A DNA stretch of 64,000 nt. Source: Prorocentrum cordatum. Its lineage: Eukaryota > Sar > Dinophyceae > Prorocentrales > Prorocentraceae. Of the stretch, positions 20,005 through 29,615 are shown piece by piece (position 1 is the stretch's first letter; every line of letters starts with the position of its first letter). Both the position numbers and the translations under genes were made by a program. The stretch lies in assembly GCA_963575745.1 (NCBI GenBank), contig CAUYUJ010016152.1, forward strand, positions 119,545 to 183,544. Direction: 5' to 3'. The notes below the pieces were generated by a model that did not search any database, was not told where the DNA came from, and saw only the letters and a program-made list of their open reading frames with translations.

Positions 20005-20989
20005 TAATGTAGATTGCCCAGGCTATCGCTGCAAAGTGTGCCAGGACAGTTGTGATAGGGGCGACAATCATGGCGCTTCTATTCATGACAACGATTGTCT
20101 AACATATGTTTTCCTCGCAAATAGACCGAGCAAAATTGCGAGTAGAGTAGCCGAGAAACTTCAGGCTTTCGGCCCCCCGAACGGCGCAGCCGCTAGGGAA
20201 GTTCAAAGTACCAGTTATGTATACGTCGGGAAACTACCCGAGGACCTTGGAAGCTACACCGAAACCGACGGAGACGAATATTCTGGGACAGTGATTGCCA
20301 ACAAAGCGGGCATAGCCCCCATGAGGGGAAGCGGATTTGATGCCGTATCGGAGTGGGGGAAGAAGCTGGTGAGTGTTCTTGCAGAAAAAAAGAAGATTGC
20401 CAACAAATGGACCAACGTTGACCTAAAACACAAATATCACTTGGAACCCGAGGATGATGATAGCGAGTTTCTTTGTGGGGAAAACGTGCCACAAATGCCT
20501 CGCGAACGGTGGGCGCAGCAAAAAGTGATGACCCGAAATGGCTGCGCATATTCTCGGGCGGACAGTGTTGCAATGGCACTCAGCGGGGACTTGAAGTCAG
20601 CCAATGAATCAGTGATTCAGTGATTATATATTAAAGCGTCTGTTGGTCCACAGATTGTCTTCTGGGCAACGCGCGAGCCGGACTCGCAGGGGAGTTTCGA
20701 AGGCAATTTTGATTGTCCGCCTCCAGATTTGGCGCAAATCAAGGAATCGCAGTACTTTCAGTCACACGTTGAGCCAAACGCCATGTTGAGATCTAGATTC
20801 TTCACAGGGCCTCCAGGGGGCCCGACGAGCAAACCTGTCCGGTACTGCGATCGTGGAGAAATCATCGGACCAGTTCTTCGGACTGCTCAGCGTATCTACA
20901 TGGCAGGGGCAGGATATTTTGTCGCAATCAAAACTATTGACAGACGCACTGATCAAGTTGTCTTCATTATTTGTGGACCATCTAAGTGA
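19961..20989 (+). pseudogene. Unknown open block, segment a
   Basis: One frame, open except for TGA at 20621. It has a Cys-rich start (DCPGYRCKVCQDSC), then balanced protein-like sequence (ASRVAEKLQAFGPPNG, SYVYVGKLPEDLGS, WGKKLVSVLAEKKKIANKW). After the TGA it continues with GPQIVFWATREPDSQGSFEG and GYFVAIKTIDRRTDQVVFII to TGA at 20987. No family recognised. First of a chain of segments reaching 29615. Confidence 0.4.
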
Positions 20990-21760
20990 AGACCCTCGCG
21001 CAGCCCTGCTGTTGACAGACGAGGGGCCCACTTTGCACGTCCCTTAATCGGAGGGGGGGCCGAAGTTAAAGTGAATGTGGTTGCGCAAGCCTTGATCGGG
21101 GACGCTCCAAACAGACCCCGCGGCGGGGGCGAGGAGCAGGAATAACCGCAAATCAAGAGAACCAAACTTCGCTGAGCGACGCAGTCGCCTGAGCGAGGGG
21201 GGCCGCCTTCGAGGGAAGGCAACGTCGCGACTCAAAAGGCCTACTCCCCACTGAGGCGGATGGGCGACGGGGAAGATCAGCGGCCCATTAAAGTGGCCAA
21301 AACTGAGACGTCCATGCGCGTTGAGGAAGATGCGATCTTCTCAGACATCGCAATTCCAGATGCGCCCGTTGACGCACCGTGGGGAGGCAGTTTCTCGAGC
21401 TCTGGTGCTGCAGTTGGCGCTCCGAGCGGAAGTGGTTCTTCTAGTAATCCCAACGCCGGCGCAGCCGGGGGTTGGGGGTCGTGGTCTGGTGCTGGATCTG
21501 GCGGTGGAAACGCTGGACAGAACCCAGGTGCCCCAAATGGGGGTGGAGGCGGAGGTCGGCCTCCTGATCCGGGTCCGCCTGAACCTCCCCGTTCGGAAGC
21601 AGTGGGTGGTGAGTCCGATCCGCCTTATTTGGCCCGTGGAATTTGGAATGCGCTGCAACGCAGAGAGCAAAAAGACGCCAGCACAGCCGCGCCCTTGCAG
21701 GGCAGCGAAGTATCCGACGAATGGGCTCGTTGCGTCAAAGAGAGCGGCATTGTATGCTGA
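20990..21760 (+). pseudogene. Unknown open block, segment b (Gly/Pro-rich)
   Basis: Same frame as segment a, with stops at 21141 (TAA) and 21171 (TGA). An ATG at 21260 opens 166 codons: an acidic start (MGDGEDQRPIKVAKTE), then a Gly/Ser/Asn/Pro-rich linker at about residues 50-125 and ARGIWNALQRREQKDAST. Stop at 21758. It resembles a disordered linker between domains. Confidence 0.35.
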
Positions 21761-22235
21761 AGTAGTCGATATTTCCCTTTATTCTGCGTTGGGGTGGCTC
21801 AAGAATCAGCGTTTGTGCCAAGCCGTTGCATTAATGGCAGAATCGCGCGGCCATGGGTGGATTCCCTACAGTGGTGAGGATCTGGCCGCCATGGTGCGGA
21901 CCGGCAGACCCCCGCGCGATTTTCTTTGACCTTTGGAGCGAAGCTCATGCAGAGGACACAAGTATTGGGGCGCTGCCATTCATATGATCCTTGATCTTTC
22001 GTGCAAGTTCAGTAATGCGCAAGAGGAGAGGCTTGGCCCTGGTTCGAGCCTTCCATATTTTAGGCGGGGCAGTCTTCTGGGAACGGACGCAGACATCAGA
22101 TGTGGAGAGTGCGGGCCGACGCTTCTGCAATGCATGGGAAATGAAGATATGTGGAATAATCAAGTCTCCAACCCTGGGAAATTTCGCCCCAAGGCAGCAT
22201 ATGCCAATACAATATGTACCTTAGATCACGAATGA
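21761..22235 (+). pseudogene. Unknown open block, segment c
   Basis: The reading moves to another frame near 21700-21760: EVVDISLYSALGWLKNQRL, then GHGWIPYSGEDLAAMVRTG, TGA at 21927. It then continues in the same frame with HMILDLSCKFSNAQEERLG, a CGECGPTLLQC cluster and NNQVSNPGKFRPKAAYANT to TGA at 22233. No function assigned. Confidence 0.33.
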
Positions 22236-22503
22236 TATCTCTGACGGAAACACTTGCGACATCATGGGGCTGCCCGGGGCGAAAAAGAAGAGCGCCGAGC
22301 CTCAGAAGCCGATTGCATTACTTGGCCGATTTTTCGAGACAGCTGAGAGGATGATAGATGAGGCTGTAAAACGTTCCAAGACGGGAGCCATACATATATA
22401 TATTAGATTGGCGGAGATCATAGATGTTGGCAGTCGGGGAATTGCACGGTCAAAATGGATCCCATGTTGGACGACATTGCTACCTTGTTGCGGGCGCGCA
22501 TGA
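22234..22503 (+). pseudogene. Unknown open block, segment d
   Basis: Frame reading DISDGNTCDIMGLPGAKKK, then LLGRFFETAERMIDEAVKRS, IHIYIRLAEIIDVG. It overlaps segment e in the next frame, which takes over near 22440. Function unknown. Confidence 0.3.
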
Positions 22504-22910
22504 ATCAGCGGATTGAGCGGTGCAAGACTGCAGGGATTCAGCTCAAAATAATGATTTTGGACGGTGCGTGCTTGCGTCGGAAACTTCGTCGCACCTCGAA
22601 CGACGCGCACTATTTTGTCGACCAACACGAGTCGTGCAAGTTGGACAGAGACGGTGCAACAGTCAATGTTCAAGGGGGTAAGATAATGGCCGATCACATG
22701 ATGCAAGCAAAACGTTTCGCCGCTTGGTTTTTGTGTCAACCCTCTGGCGGCTCAGCCGCCCAGGAGTGGGCTTGCGATGGCGAATTGCGAGCAGATGGAT
22801 TCGCGAAGACAGAAGCTACTTATGAAGAGCACGTCTCGTATTGGACCAACTGGTGTCCTACCGTGGACGGTGCTCCGATTTCACTATTGGGAACGCTCCC
22901 TTTCTGCTGA
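22440..22910 (+). pseudogene. Unknown open block, segment e
   Basis: From MDPMLDDIATLLRARMNQR through IQLKIMILDGACLRRKL, DAHYFVDQHESCKLDRDG and HMMQAKRFAAWFLCQPSGG. A perfect 6-bp-stem mini-hairpin lies at 22746-22760. From there to 22907 two frames are both open, so which one was used is unclear. Confidence 0.33.
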
Positions 22911-23133
22911 CGTGCTCAATGCCGTTCCTGTCAACGCTGATGGGACAGGACAGGGGGCGCGGCATTCTTTATTTTCACAATATTGGAAATATTGTATCTC
23001 GAAAGAACATGGCAGTGAAAAGTACTTGCGTTGGAGCGAGTACCATCACTTCCTTAAGAGGAGCTTGCCGTGCATTCCCGGCACGCCTCTGGACTGGCGC
23101 GCCATGCGTCGTGGTGGCGAACAAATTTCATAG
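22905..23133 (+). pseudogene. Unknown open block, segment f
   Basis: Frame shift again: SADVLNAVPVNADGTGQGA, then LFSQYWKYCISKEHGSEKYL, WSEYHHFLKRSLPCIPGTPL, ending TAG at 23131. Protein-like composition, no family recognised. Confidence 0.33.
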
Positions 23134-23534
23134 ATCAGTTCATGCAGGAAGCAATAGACTCACTGGAAGCATCTCGATCATTTTTTCGCTCACCTGCGCA
23201 GTCTGCGAAGCGGATTGCCTGGCGAACCTCGGGGGCGCAGCCCGCGCCAAGGCAGGGCGGCCAATTGGAGGCCAGCCCCGCTGGTGCAGCTTCGATTACC
23301 AGTCCTGCCGGACAATCAATGCCAACTACGAGCGATGCAGGGGGCTCTGTTGGACCTGGCGCAGCCGCGAGTTCAATCGAGAGTCGGGCACGCTCAGTGG
23401 AACCTGTTAGAGTATTAACTGCTTTTTCTTTCCCCTGCTGGACATTGCGAGAACACGATAAGAGGAAAGTGTCCGGAGAACGCAACGGGAAGAGGTCTGG
23501 GCAAGAAGAGGAAATATCCTCCACTCGGGTCTGA
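23125..23534 (+). pseudogene. Unknown open block, segment g
   Basis: Continues in another frame with NFIDQFMQEAIDSLEASRSF, then a Ser/Gly/Ala/Pro-rich low-structure stretch containing mini-hairpins at 23233-23243 and 23358-23366. The frame changes again near 23430-23480. Confidence 0.3.
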
Positions 23535-23838
23535 TAATGTTCGCAGGTCGCCTGTCACATTGCCACATCCATCGACGATTGGACTGACTGAAGGAGAGGG
23601 TGGACAACTTGCAGAGTTCATCTCCCTGAAGCCCTTGAATGCTAATGAGTTAGCCCGACGTCTTTACAGCAATAATAATATGCGGCCAGGGGGAGATTCT
23701 GATGATTGCACAATGAAGCGCTCGTGCATAGTGCAGCTTATGATCGGTTGCGCGTCGCATCGAACGGAGATGCGTGGTTGGCGCAGCAAATGCTCCGAGA
23801 GAGTGCGAGACGGCCGGTTTTGTGTGCAGGATATGTGA
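23475..23838 (+). pseudogene. Unknown open block, segment h
   Basis: Frame reading KKRKYPPLGSDNVRRSPVTL, then GEGGQLAEFISLKPLNANEL, ARRLYSNNNMRPGGDSDDC. From about 23700 segment i in the next frame looks better. Stop TGA at 23836. Confidence 0.3.
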
Positions 23839-24215
23839 TCCCAAACTGGGCGAAGTTCTTCATCGCGCGACGTGACCGCGCAGCGCCCGGGGCACCGAGG
23901 ACGATTGTTGACCGCATCGTGTGGGAAAAGGCAGCAATTGTAGAACACGCAGAAAAGGAGCAGCGTGTCCAATTGACATTTCCTCTCAAAGTACAAGAGG
24001 AAAAATTGGCAGAGATGATTTCGGGCCAACATTGGACTGGGCAGTCCCACGGAACATCCGTTGGGGCGCCCCACTCGATTCTCGATGAATGCCAAGTTCC
24101 TCCTTCCGACCGAGAATGTGGGAGAAACGTGGAGAATACGAATGTCCGGATATGTTCTTTGACATATTCAGAAGGTAATCCTTCGACTCACTCGCGGCGC
24201 GCAATGGCGGAATAA
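23700..24215 (+). pseudogene. Unknown open block, segment i
   Basis: 170 codons, one of the cleaner pieces: VHSAAYDRLRVASNGDAWLA, CAGYVIPNWAKFFIARRDRA, DRIVWEKAAIVEHAEKEQRV, EEKLAEMISGQHWTGQSHG. Charged and helical in the middle. Stop TAA at 24213. Confidence 0.37.
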
Positions 24216-24472
24216 CTTTTCGCGATGGATATTGGAACTCTGCGGAAATAATATTTTGGAGTTTTCCAAAAGCCGTCGCTTCACTGGTGACGGCGGTCCA
24301 ACGCAGCAGCGTACCAAGAATGCCGATCAGGTTGTGATGACCGAGTTACGCATTTACCACTGGGGCCCCGCCGCGTGCCATGCGTGCGGGGGTGGCGTTT
24401 GGAATGTTTTGTGACATTTGTTGGAAGAAGGTGAAGCTGCTGATGAAGATTTCAAGGTTGAGCGTTTGAGGA

Positions 24473-24475
<3 letters not shown>
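24216..24475 (+). pseudogene. Unknown open block, segment j
   Basis: A frame with ILELCGNNILEFSKSRRFTG and TELRIYHWGPAACHACGGGV, interrupted by TGA at 24412. It then reads HLLEEGEAADEDFKVERLR until the (GA)n tract. Weakly coding-like. Confidence 0.25.
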
Positions 24476-24515
<40 letters not shown>

Positions 24516-24524
24516 GATATATAT

Positions 24525-24588
<64 letters not shown>
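24476..24588 (+). repeat. (GA)n with an (AT) insert
   Basis: GAGAGA runs flank a short ATATAGATATATATAG stretch. The microsatellite sits inside the otherwise open 20-29.6 kb block. Confidence 0.95.
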
Positions 24589-24590
<2 letters not shown>

Positions 24591-24604
24591 GACTCGACAA
24601 ATAA

Positions 24605-25208
24605 TGTCAGAATAGAGCAAGGCCAATGGTTCCCTATCTTTCACCGATCGATTGGCAAGAAAATGCTTCACCATATCTTGAGCATGACCCTTCGATGGAG
24701 AATGTGTGGGGCTACTTGGAGAGCGCAGGTTGCGAGCTTGACTTCGAACGCCCGTTCCTAGACGGAGCGGAGGAGATGGGAAAGGAGACGGCTCACGGAC
24801 AAAAAGAGGCCAAGGCCAAGCCGCCACGCCGGCGCAGCCAGCGGGCGCGTCTGCTCTTCGCGCGGCTAAGCCGCCTCCGCGTTTTCAGGGCCCTCAGGAA
24901 CTTAAACATCCGCGTGCCAAAACTGCTGGACCTCCTGTGCCCCCGATTCCTAAGGCCACGGGGAAATGGCGGCTCTTGGGTCGGATGACGACTCTCAGGA
25001 AGGGGGCGTGTCCCCCTGCGGCGCCGCCGCCAGGGGGCAGAAATCTTTGGGGGCCGTTGTCAGGCAATGTGTTGAAGCCGCCTCCGCCCCCTCCTGCGCC
25101 TGCTCCGAAGTCAGCGGCCAAGCCGCGTGACGCTGATCAGAGGCCAAAGAGAGAGAGGCGAAGGCGCCGCCAGCAGGTATATTCAACACATGGAAGCCTT
25201 CTTTGAGG
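24605..25208 (+). pseudogene. Unknown open block, segment k
   Basis: Begins in one frame with VPYLSPIDWQENASPYLEHD and CELDFERPFLDGAEEMGKE. It passes near 24800 to another frame rich in Pro/Ala/Lys (ATPAQPAGASALREAKPPPR, GKWRLLGRMTTLRKGACPPA). Four mini-hairpins lie here (24814, 24831, 24862, 25114). Stop at 25206. Confidence 0.33.
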
Positions 25209-26027
25209 GATGACCCACCTCCGGCAAAAGCAGACGCACCGGGCGCTGGAAGCTCGAAGGATCTGCCGGCACCTCCGACGCCTCCTCCAAGGGGCCCACC
25301 ACGCTTCGATCCCCAACGCAATGAAGAGGAGCCGGGTTCTCCGTCAGAGGCACGGCTTAAGCAACCCGTCAGGGCCGAAGCTGATTTGAAATCTGTCAGA
25401 ATATATGCTTCAGAATCACTTAGTACTCTTGAGTTTGAATCTCCCGAACCTTCTCCTGAAAAGCTTGGAGAGGGTGATGTAGTAGATGATCTGTATAATA
25501 TGGACTTGTCGTTGCCTCCATATGACCTCCCGATCGACTATCCTGTGTCAGAAGTTGTTAAAGTGGTGAGAACTCTTCTAGCCATACATGTCGGACCCTG
25601 ATCAAGCCGAGCGCATTTGTCACTTCGCAATGAACTCATGCGGCTGCGTCAAGTTCGCCCCGGTCGCTCACGTCTTGACGAGGTTCTGGGGCTCGCTGTT
25701 GGAGAGGTGACTTGTCTGAAAGAGGACATATTGACATGGGCGCATCGGTATCTGAACCAGGCAAGAGAAAAGAGGAATGAACCCTCTGAGTACTCGTTGC
25801 CATATAAAAATGGGGCATTGTTTGCGCAGTTTCTTCCGCCCCCGCCACTCAGCATTCCTACGGTGGGCGTCTCCAGCGTCAGAATGAGCGTCGACCTTAT
25901 GTCGTTGACCGGCGCAGTCGGGGCGAATGTCGGCGAGGGAGGAGGAGCACGGACCAATGTGGTTGATGGTGGCCCTCCCGACAGACAACGACGTGTCGCC
26001 TGCAGCAAGGGCGGAGGAGGGCGGTGA
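25170..26027 (+). pseudogene. Unknown open block, segment l
   Basis: A single frame of about 285 codons with one in-frame TGA (25599). Before it: Pro-rich (DLPAPPTPPPRGPPRFDPQR), then acidic (LGEGDVVDDLYNMDLSLPPY). After it: basic/helical (LSLRNELMRLRQVRPGRSRL, CLKEDILTWAHRYLNQARE) and a Gly-rich end. Stop TGA at 26025. The longest near-intact piece of the block. Confidence 0.4.
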
Positions 26028-26398
26028 TGTACGAGCAGCTGGTCCGCAGGATAATAGATATAGGATCCCCTCTGCAGGGGTGAGGTCGCATTTGCTGTTC
26101 GGCGAGGACGTGGATGCTGACGTGAGTCCAGGAGTCACGAATTAGCTTATGCGCGTGAGTCTCCCGCCGACGCCTGATCATAAACAACGCCGTCCTGAGG
26201 GGCAGGGCCCTCCAGGTAGAGTTAGGAATGTCAGTCGCGCGACATTGACTGTTGATTGAGGACCTTTGTATTCTGCCCCACAGCAGCGCGAGAACGTTCG
26301 GGATAGCACGAGCGATGATGTGCGAAACTTGGTCACTGAAGCCCACGTGGCTGGTCCAGTGCCTCCGCATTACAGCCGTCCGTGGGCGTGCCTATAGT
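25980..26398 (+). pseudogene. Unknown open block, segment m
   Basis: Frame reading TDNDVSPAARAEEGGDVRAA, then VRSHLLFGEDVDADVSPGV, with TAG at 26143 and TGA at 26257 but coding-like text on both sides (REDSTSDD-like acidic run, NLVTEAHVAGPVPPHYSRPW). Ends TAG 26396. Confidence 0.3.
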
Positions 26399-26419
26399 AC
26401 GATTTAAGATAACGCGCGC

Positions 26420-27151
26420 ACGGTACAATATGCCATACTTGCAATGCTCGGAGAGATAGAAGCAGAAAGGTTCGACCAAGCGCTCAAATTCCTCAAAACA
26501 GAATTTGACTCGGATGATAGGCCAGACTCCATTCCCCAGGAGGTCTACAATGCACTCATTCCCCTGGTGCTGCCGAATGACGCTACGGGCGCAGCCGAGG
26601 AAGCAGATGCAAAGCTGTCGAAAAATAGTCGCGGGACTGTCATGCTAGGAAGTTCGGATGTCTGGTGAAAATGCAGGCACCGAGAACACCCTCAAGCGTT
26701 AGCTGTAGGCGAGTTTGCGGTGTACATGGCGAGACATTGCGCAGGGCACGCCCGGTCATCGGGCGGGCGGGTGCACGTGGGCGACCTCATTCAGAAGATG
26801 ACGAACGATGGTATCACACGCGCCACTACGGCTCTTGCAATGCACGCCCTCGCACTGTTGCCATCAGGAGAAGCGGAAGTTCTAGGCGTTCGAGCTGGTG
26901 AGATTTTGATTCTTGAGGGGGCACATATACACGAGCAGTGGAACTCTTTCCTGAACCCAGACGCCCCGCGCGACGCCGTCGCTGATGAGGAACGCGACAA
27001 CCTCGTCATCATTATCGGCAGAGCTGAACGGGCTACCAAGCCCATGCCATTGTTCTTTCGTTCGTGTCAGGGACATTCGTGTTTTGCTCACATCATAGAG
27101 CGTGTGTATGCTCCTGGCAGTTTTGGAATGGCACGGCGCCGTGGACACTAG
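26420..27151 (+). pseudogene. Unknown open block, segment n
   Basis: One frame with a single TGA at 26666. First half: LAMLGEIEAERFDQALKFLK, then DSIPQEVYNALIPLVLPND. Second half: VYMARHCAGHARSSGG, HVGDLIQKMTNDGITRATTA, AGEILILEGAHIHEQWNSFL and FFRSCQGHSCFAHIIERVY. The RH...V.V.DLI...ITR...R..QGHS spacing faintly recalls RNA 2'-phosphotransferase (Tpt1/KptA), but the HGT motif and conserved flanks are missing. I leave it unassigned. Confidence 0.37.
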
Positions 27152-27534
27152 TTGCACATTCCGCCCTTGGAAACCATAAGGAATCAACATTGGGAAAAGG
27201 GGTCATCAAGTACCCAAGCAAGTTCAGTGGATTGTGGAAAGCACTTGGATACGGAATTCTCAGGTTGATACCAACGAAGCGCGAGTTTCTTGCGGAACAT
27301 GCTCAGTGCGTTCCTCGCTGGCTCAACCAGCGGAGGGACGGTGGGTCTCCACCCCCCAGGGTATATCAGGCTGAGGGCACCGCCAAAACACACGTCAGAG
27401 CGAATTACTTACAAGCGCCTGCAGAAGATGCATTGGTTGCTGCATGGGCGACATTAGGCCTGAATCCACGTCTTGGCAATGCCCCAAGGGGGGGGGCAAT
27501 ATATAATATCGTTGCTAATAGAATGAAACAATGA
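27140..27534 (+). pseudogene. Unknown open block, segment o
   Basis: Frame reading TLGKGVIKYPSKFSGLWKAL, PTKREFLAEHAQCVPRWLNQ and EDALVAAWATLGLNPRLGNA, with a perfect 6-bp-stem hairpin at 27316-27332. The TGA at 27532 overlaps the ATG of the next segment (ATGA). Confidence 0.35.
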
Positions 27535-28758
27535 GCAAGAGCTCCGCTCATGCTTTGGATAACTTGAGCAAGGTCGAACAGCATCAGCGCCAATGGGTTT
27601 ATAAGGAGCAAGTTCGTACCAAAGTGGCATCGGCGGGCGGGACTTTCATGGCTTCGATGCCGGGGGCTGCTGCAACCTGGCGTCCTGACAGCGCCTCGGC
27701 ACTGCCGCCGGCGCGTCGCGAGCCTTTCTTCCAGTATCTTGAACCTCTTAAGCTTAGATTCGTTGATTGGCTGAAGCACAAGCATGGGGGCGATCGCCCC
27801 GCGGCCGCCCACTGGTGGCCATTGATCTGGACGCCCGATCTGGACCAGTATGCTCGCCTTATGAAATGCCTTGCACTTGCCGTTTTCGATTGGGAACAGG
27901 TTAGTGCAGATCCAATCCAACCAGAGGCGGGCAGGGCCCACTGGGAACGACAGATGGAGGACATCGGATTCGTTATTCCATCTAGGCCGGTGCTGACGGA
28001 TAATTTGAACCCAGCGGACCGAGCATCCGCGTCGAATCAGATAGGAAACATTGATTTCCGATGCGTTGCCGGACTTCATCACCGGCCAAGCCGCAGTGAT
28101 GACGTAATCTCAGAACTTGAACGGATGGCTGAGATGTCGAATGGCGTATTTAATAATCATATCGCACAGCGACATCCAATGACTGTTTCGAGTGGAGCTC
28201 TGCCCTTCTGGCTCGACTTGCTTTCCGTGTCTGGCAGCATGTGTGGTTACACTTACGACAACGCAACGTGCCAAAGACCAGATGTCCTCCAAGTGGCAAC
28301 ACAACTTATTCATGAATATTTATTGGTTGGCCCAACTACGAAACCACTGGATACGGGCGTACTTCATGCTGTACCGCTGGGATTGCACAAATCCGTATAG
28401 CGAGTTTATGACCAACCGTTCGACCATATCCCTACTCATGGAAGATGGGGGCGCATCATGCCAGCTGTGCGTGAGGTCATATTATCGTTTTTGTCCGCGG
28501 AAATTCCTATTGCGTTTCCCGGGTGTGAGGCGCAGCGTAATCCGCAATCGGATGCACGCCTGCAGAATGCTCGCGCTTTGGATTGCCGGACTCGAGTTGC
28601 AATCGAAACATTCTTTGCTTCGCAATTCGCTTGATGGATTCGGAAACGAGGTATCAATGACCGTGCGACACTATTGCCCAGGCATTCATGAGGCCAATGT
28701 CTTCATGTGTACGCCGACGGAACCTCATATTAGTGCCGAGATTTGTCGTGCTAACAGC
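27531..28758 (+). pseudogene. Unknown open block, segment p
   Basis: A 289-codon ORF from ATG 27531 to TAG 28398: SAHALDNLSKVEQHQRQWVY, FFQYLEPLKLRFVDWLKHKH, HWWPLIWTPDLDQYARLMKC, NHIAQRHPMTVSSGALPFWL. The same frame continues after the TAG with THGRWGRIMPAVREVILSFL and TRVAIETFFASQFA to TGA at about 28633. A different frame (28192-28848) is also open. Longest intact ORF of the block; no family recognised. Confidence 0.4.
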
Positions 28759-29615
28759 CTCTTTGGGGTCTTCAATGCCGACGGCGCTATTGGGATCATA
28801 AATCTCCTGGAAAAGAACAGGGGGAGAGCGGTGCAGCTGACTCTCTAAGCGAGACAGTCCCAGCTGAGTCGCCGGCAGGCGCTGCAGCCCGAGTTGCTGA
28901 AGGCATTGCCCCGAGCGGCACCGCCGCCTCGGGGCAGCGGGCTCGGCGACGCCCCCGCCCGCCTTCGCGGCCGCGGTTCTTGCGCGGAAAGCAGTCCCAT
29001 CGGGCCGCTCCCTATTCGCCTGCGTCTGCCGGCGCAGCCGCGTCAGGCCACGAGACTGGCTGGGTTGGCCCCGCCCGAGTTCGATCGCGGGCGGGCGAGT
29101 GCAGGATTGAGGAACTCATGCCCCGAAGACGGGCCACTCTGCCGGTTGGCAGCCTCGCGCGCGATGGCGACGGCCCCGGGCCGGTCGGGGGCGGCGTCTA
29201 CGATGCGACCGTAGACTACGAAGACAAGAACGAGACTGCAGAAATCCGAGGATTCTACGCGCATGCATCTCGACACCAGCAAGTCACCGGCCAAAGCAAA
29301 ACGCGGCAATGGTTTAGCTTTGATGAATATAATGACAAGTTCCAACGCTCTTGTGGATCACCAAGTAACCTGCCCGCGCGCCGCCACCTCCGCCTGCGCC
29401 GAAGGCGAGTTCGTCGGAGAAGGGCCAGGGCAAGAGTGAGTCAAGTGACTGGAGCTCAAGAGGCAGAGAGGACAGCTCCTCCAGGGGCCAGAGCCAGTGG
29501 CGCTGGGATGACTCTCGTGAACGGAGAGGCCGCTGGAGATGATGCAGATGAACTGCTGCGCCGGCGCGACACAGTCGTTGCTGGATCGTACTACTTCGTG
29601 GAGCGGGTGCACTAG
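28759..29615 (+). pseudogene. Unknown open block, segment q
   Basis: Open in the frame of segment p: ADSLSETVPAESPAGAAARV, an Arg/Pro-rich stretch, VGGGVYDATVDYEDKNETAE, WFSFDEYNDKFQRSCG, then Arg-rich and Ala/Gly-rich to TAG 29613. Last mini-hairpin at 29031. Coding character fades downstream. Confidence 0.33.

Larger units (their letters stand above)
19981..29039 (+). repeat. GGC-NNA-GCC mini-hairpin family (about 14 copies)
   Basis: Short stems with a three-base loop ending in A recur in one orientation. GGCGCAGCC at 19981, 20183, 21458, 23358, 24831, 26588, 29031; GGGCGCAGCCC at 23233; GGCGGCTCAGCCGCC at 22746; GCGGCTAAGCCGC at 24862; GCGGCCAAGCCGC at 25114; GGCCAAGCC at 24814 and 28084. 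A relative with a five-base loop (CGCTGG/CCAGCG) lies at 27316. None was seen in the similarly GC-rich LINE B. Confidence 0.6.
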
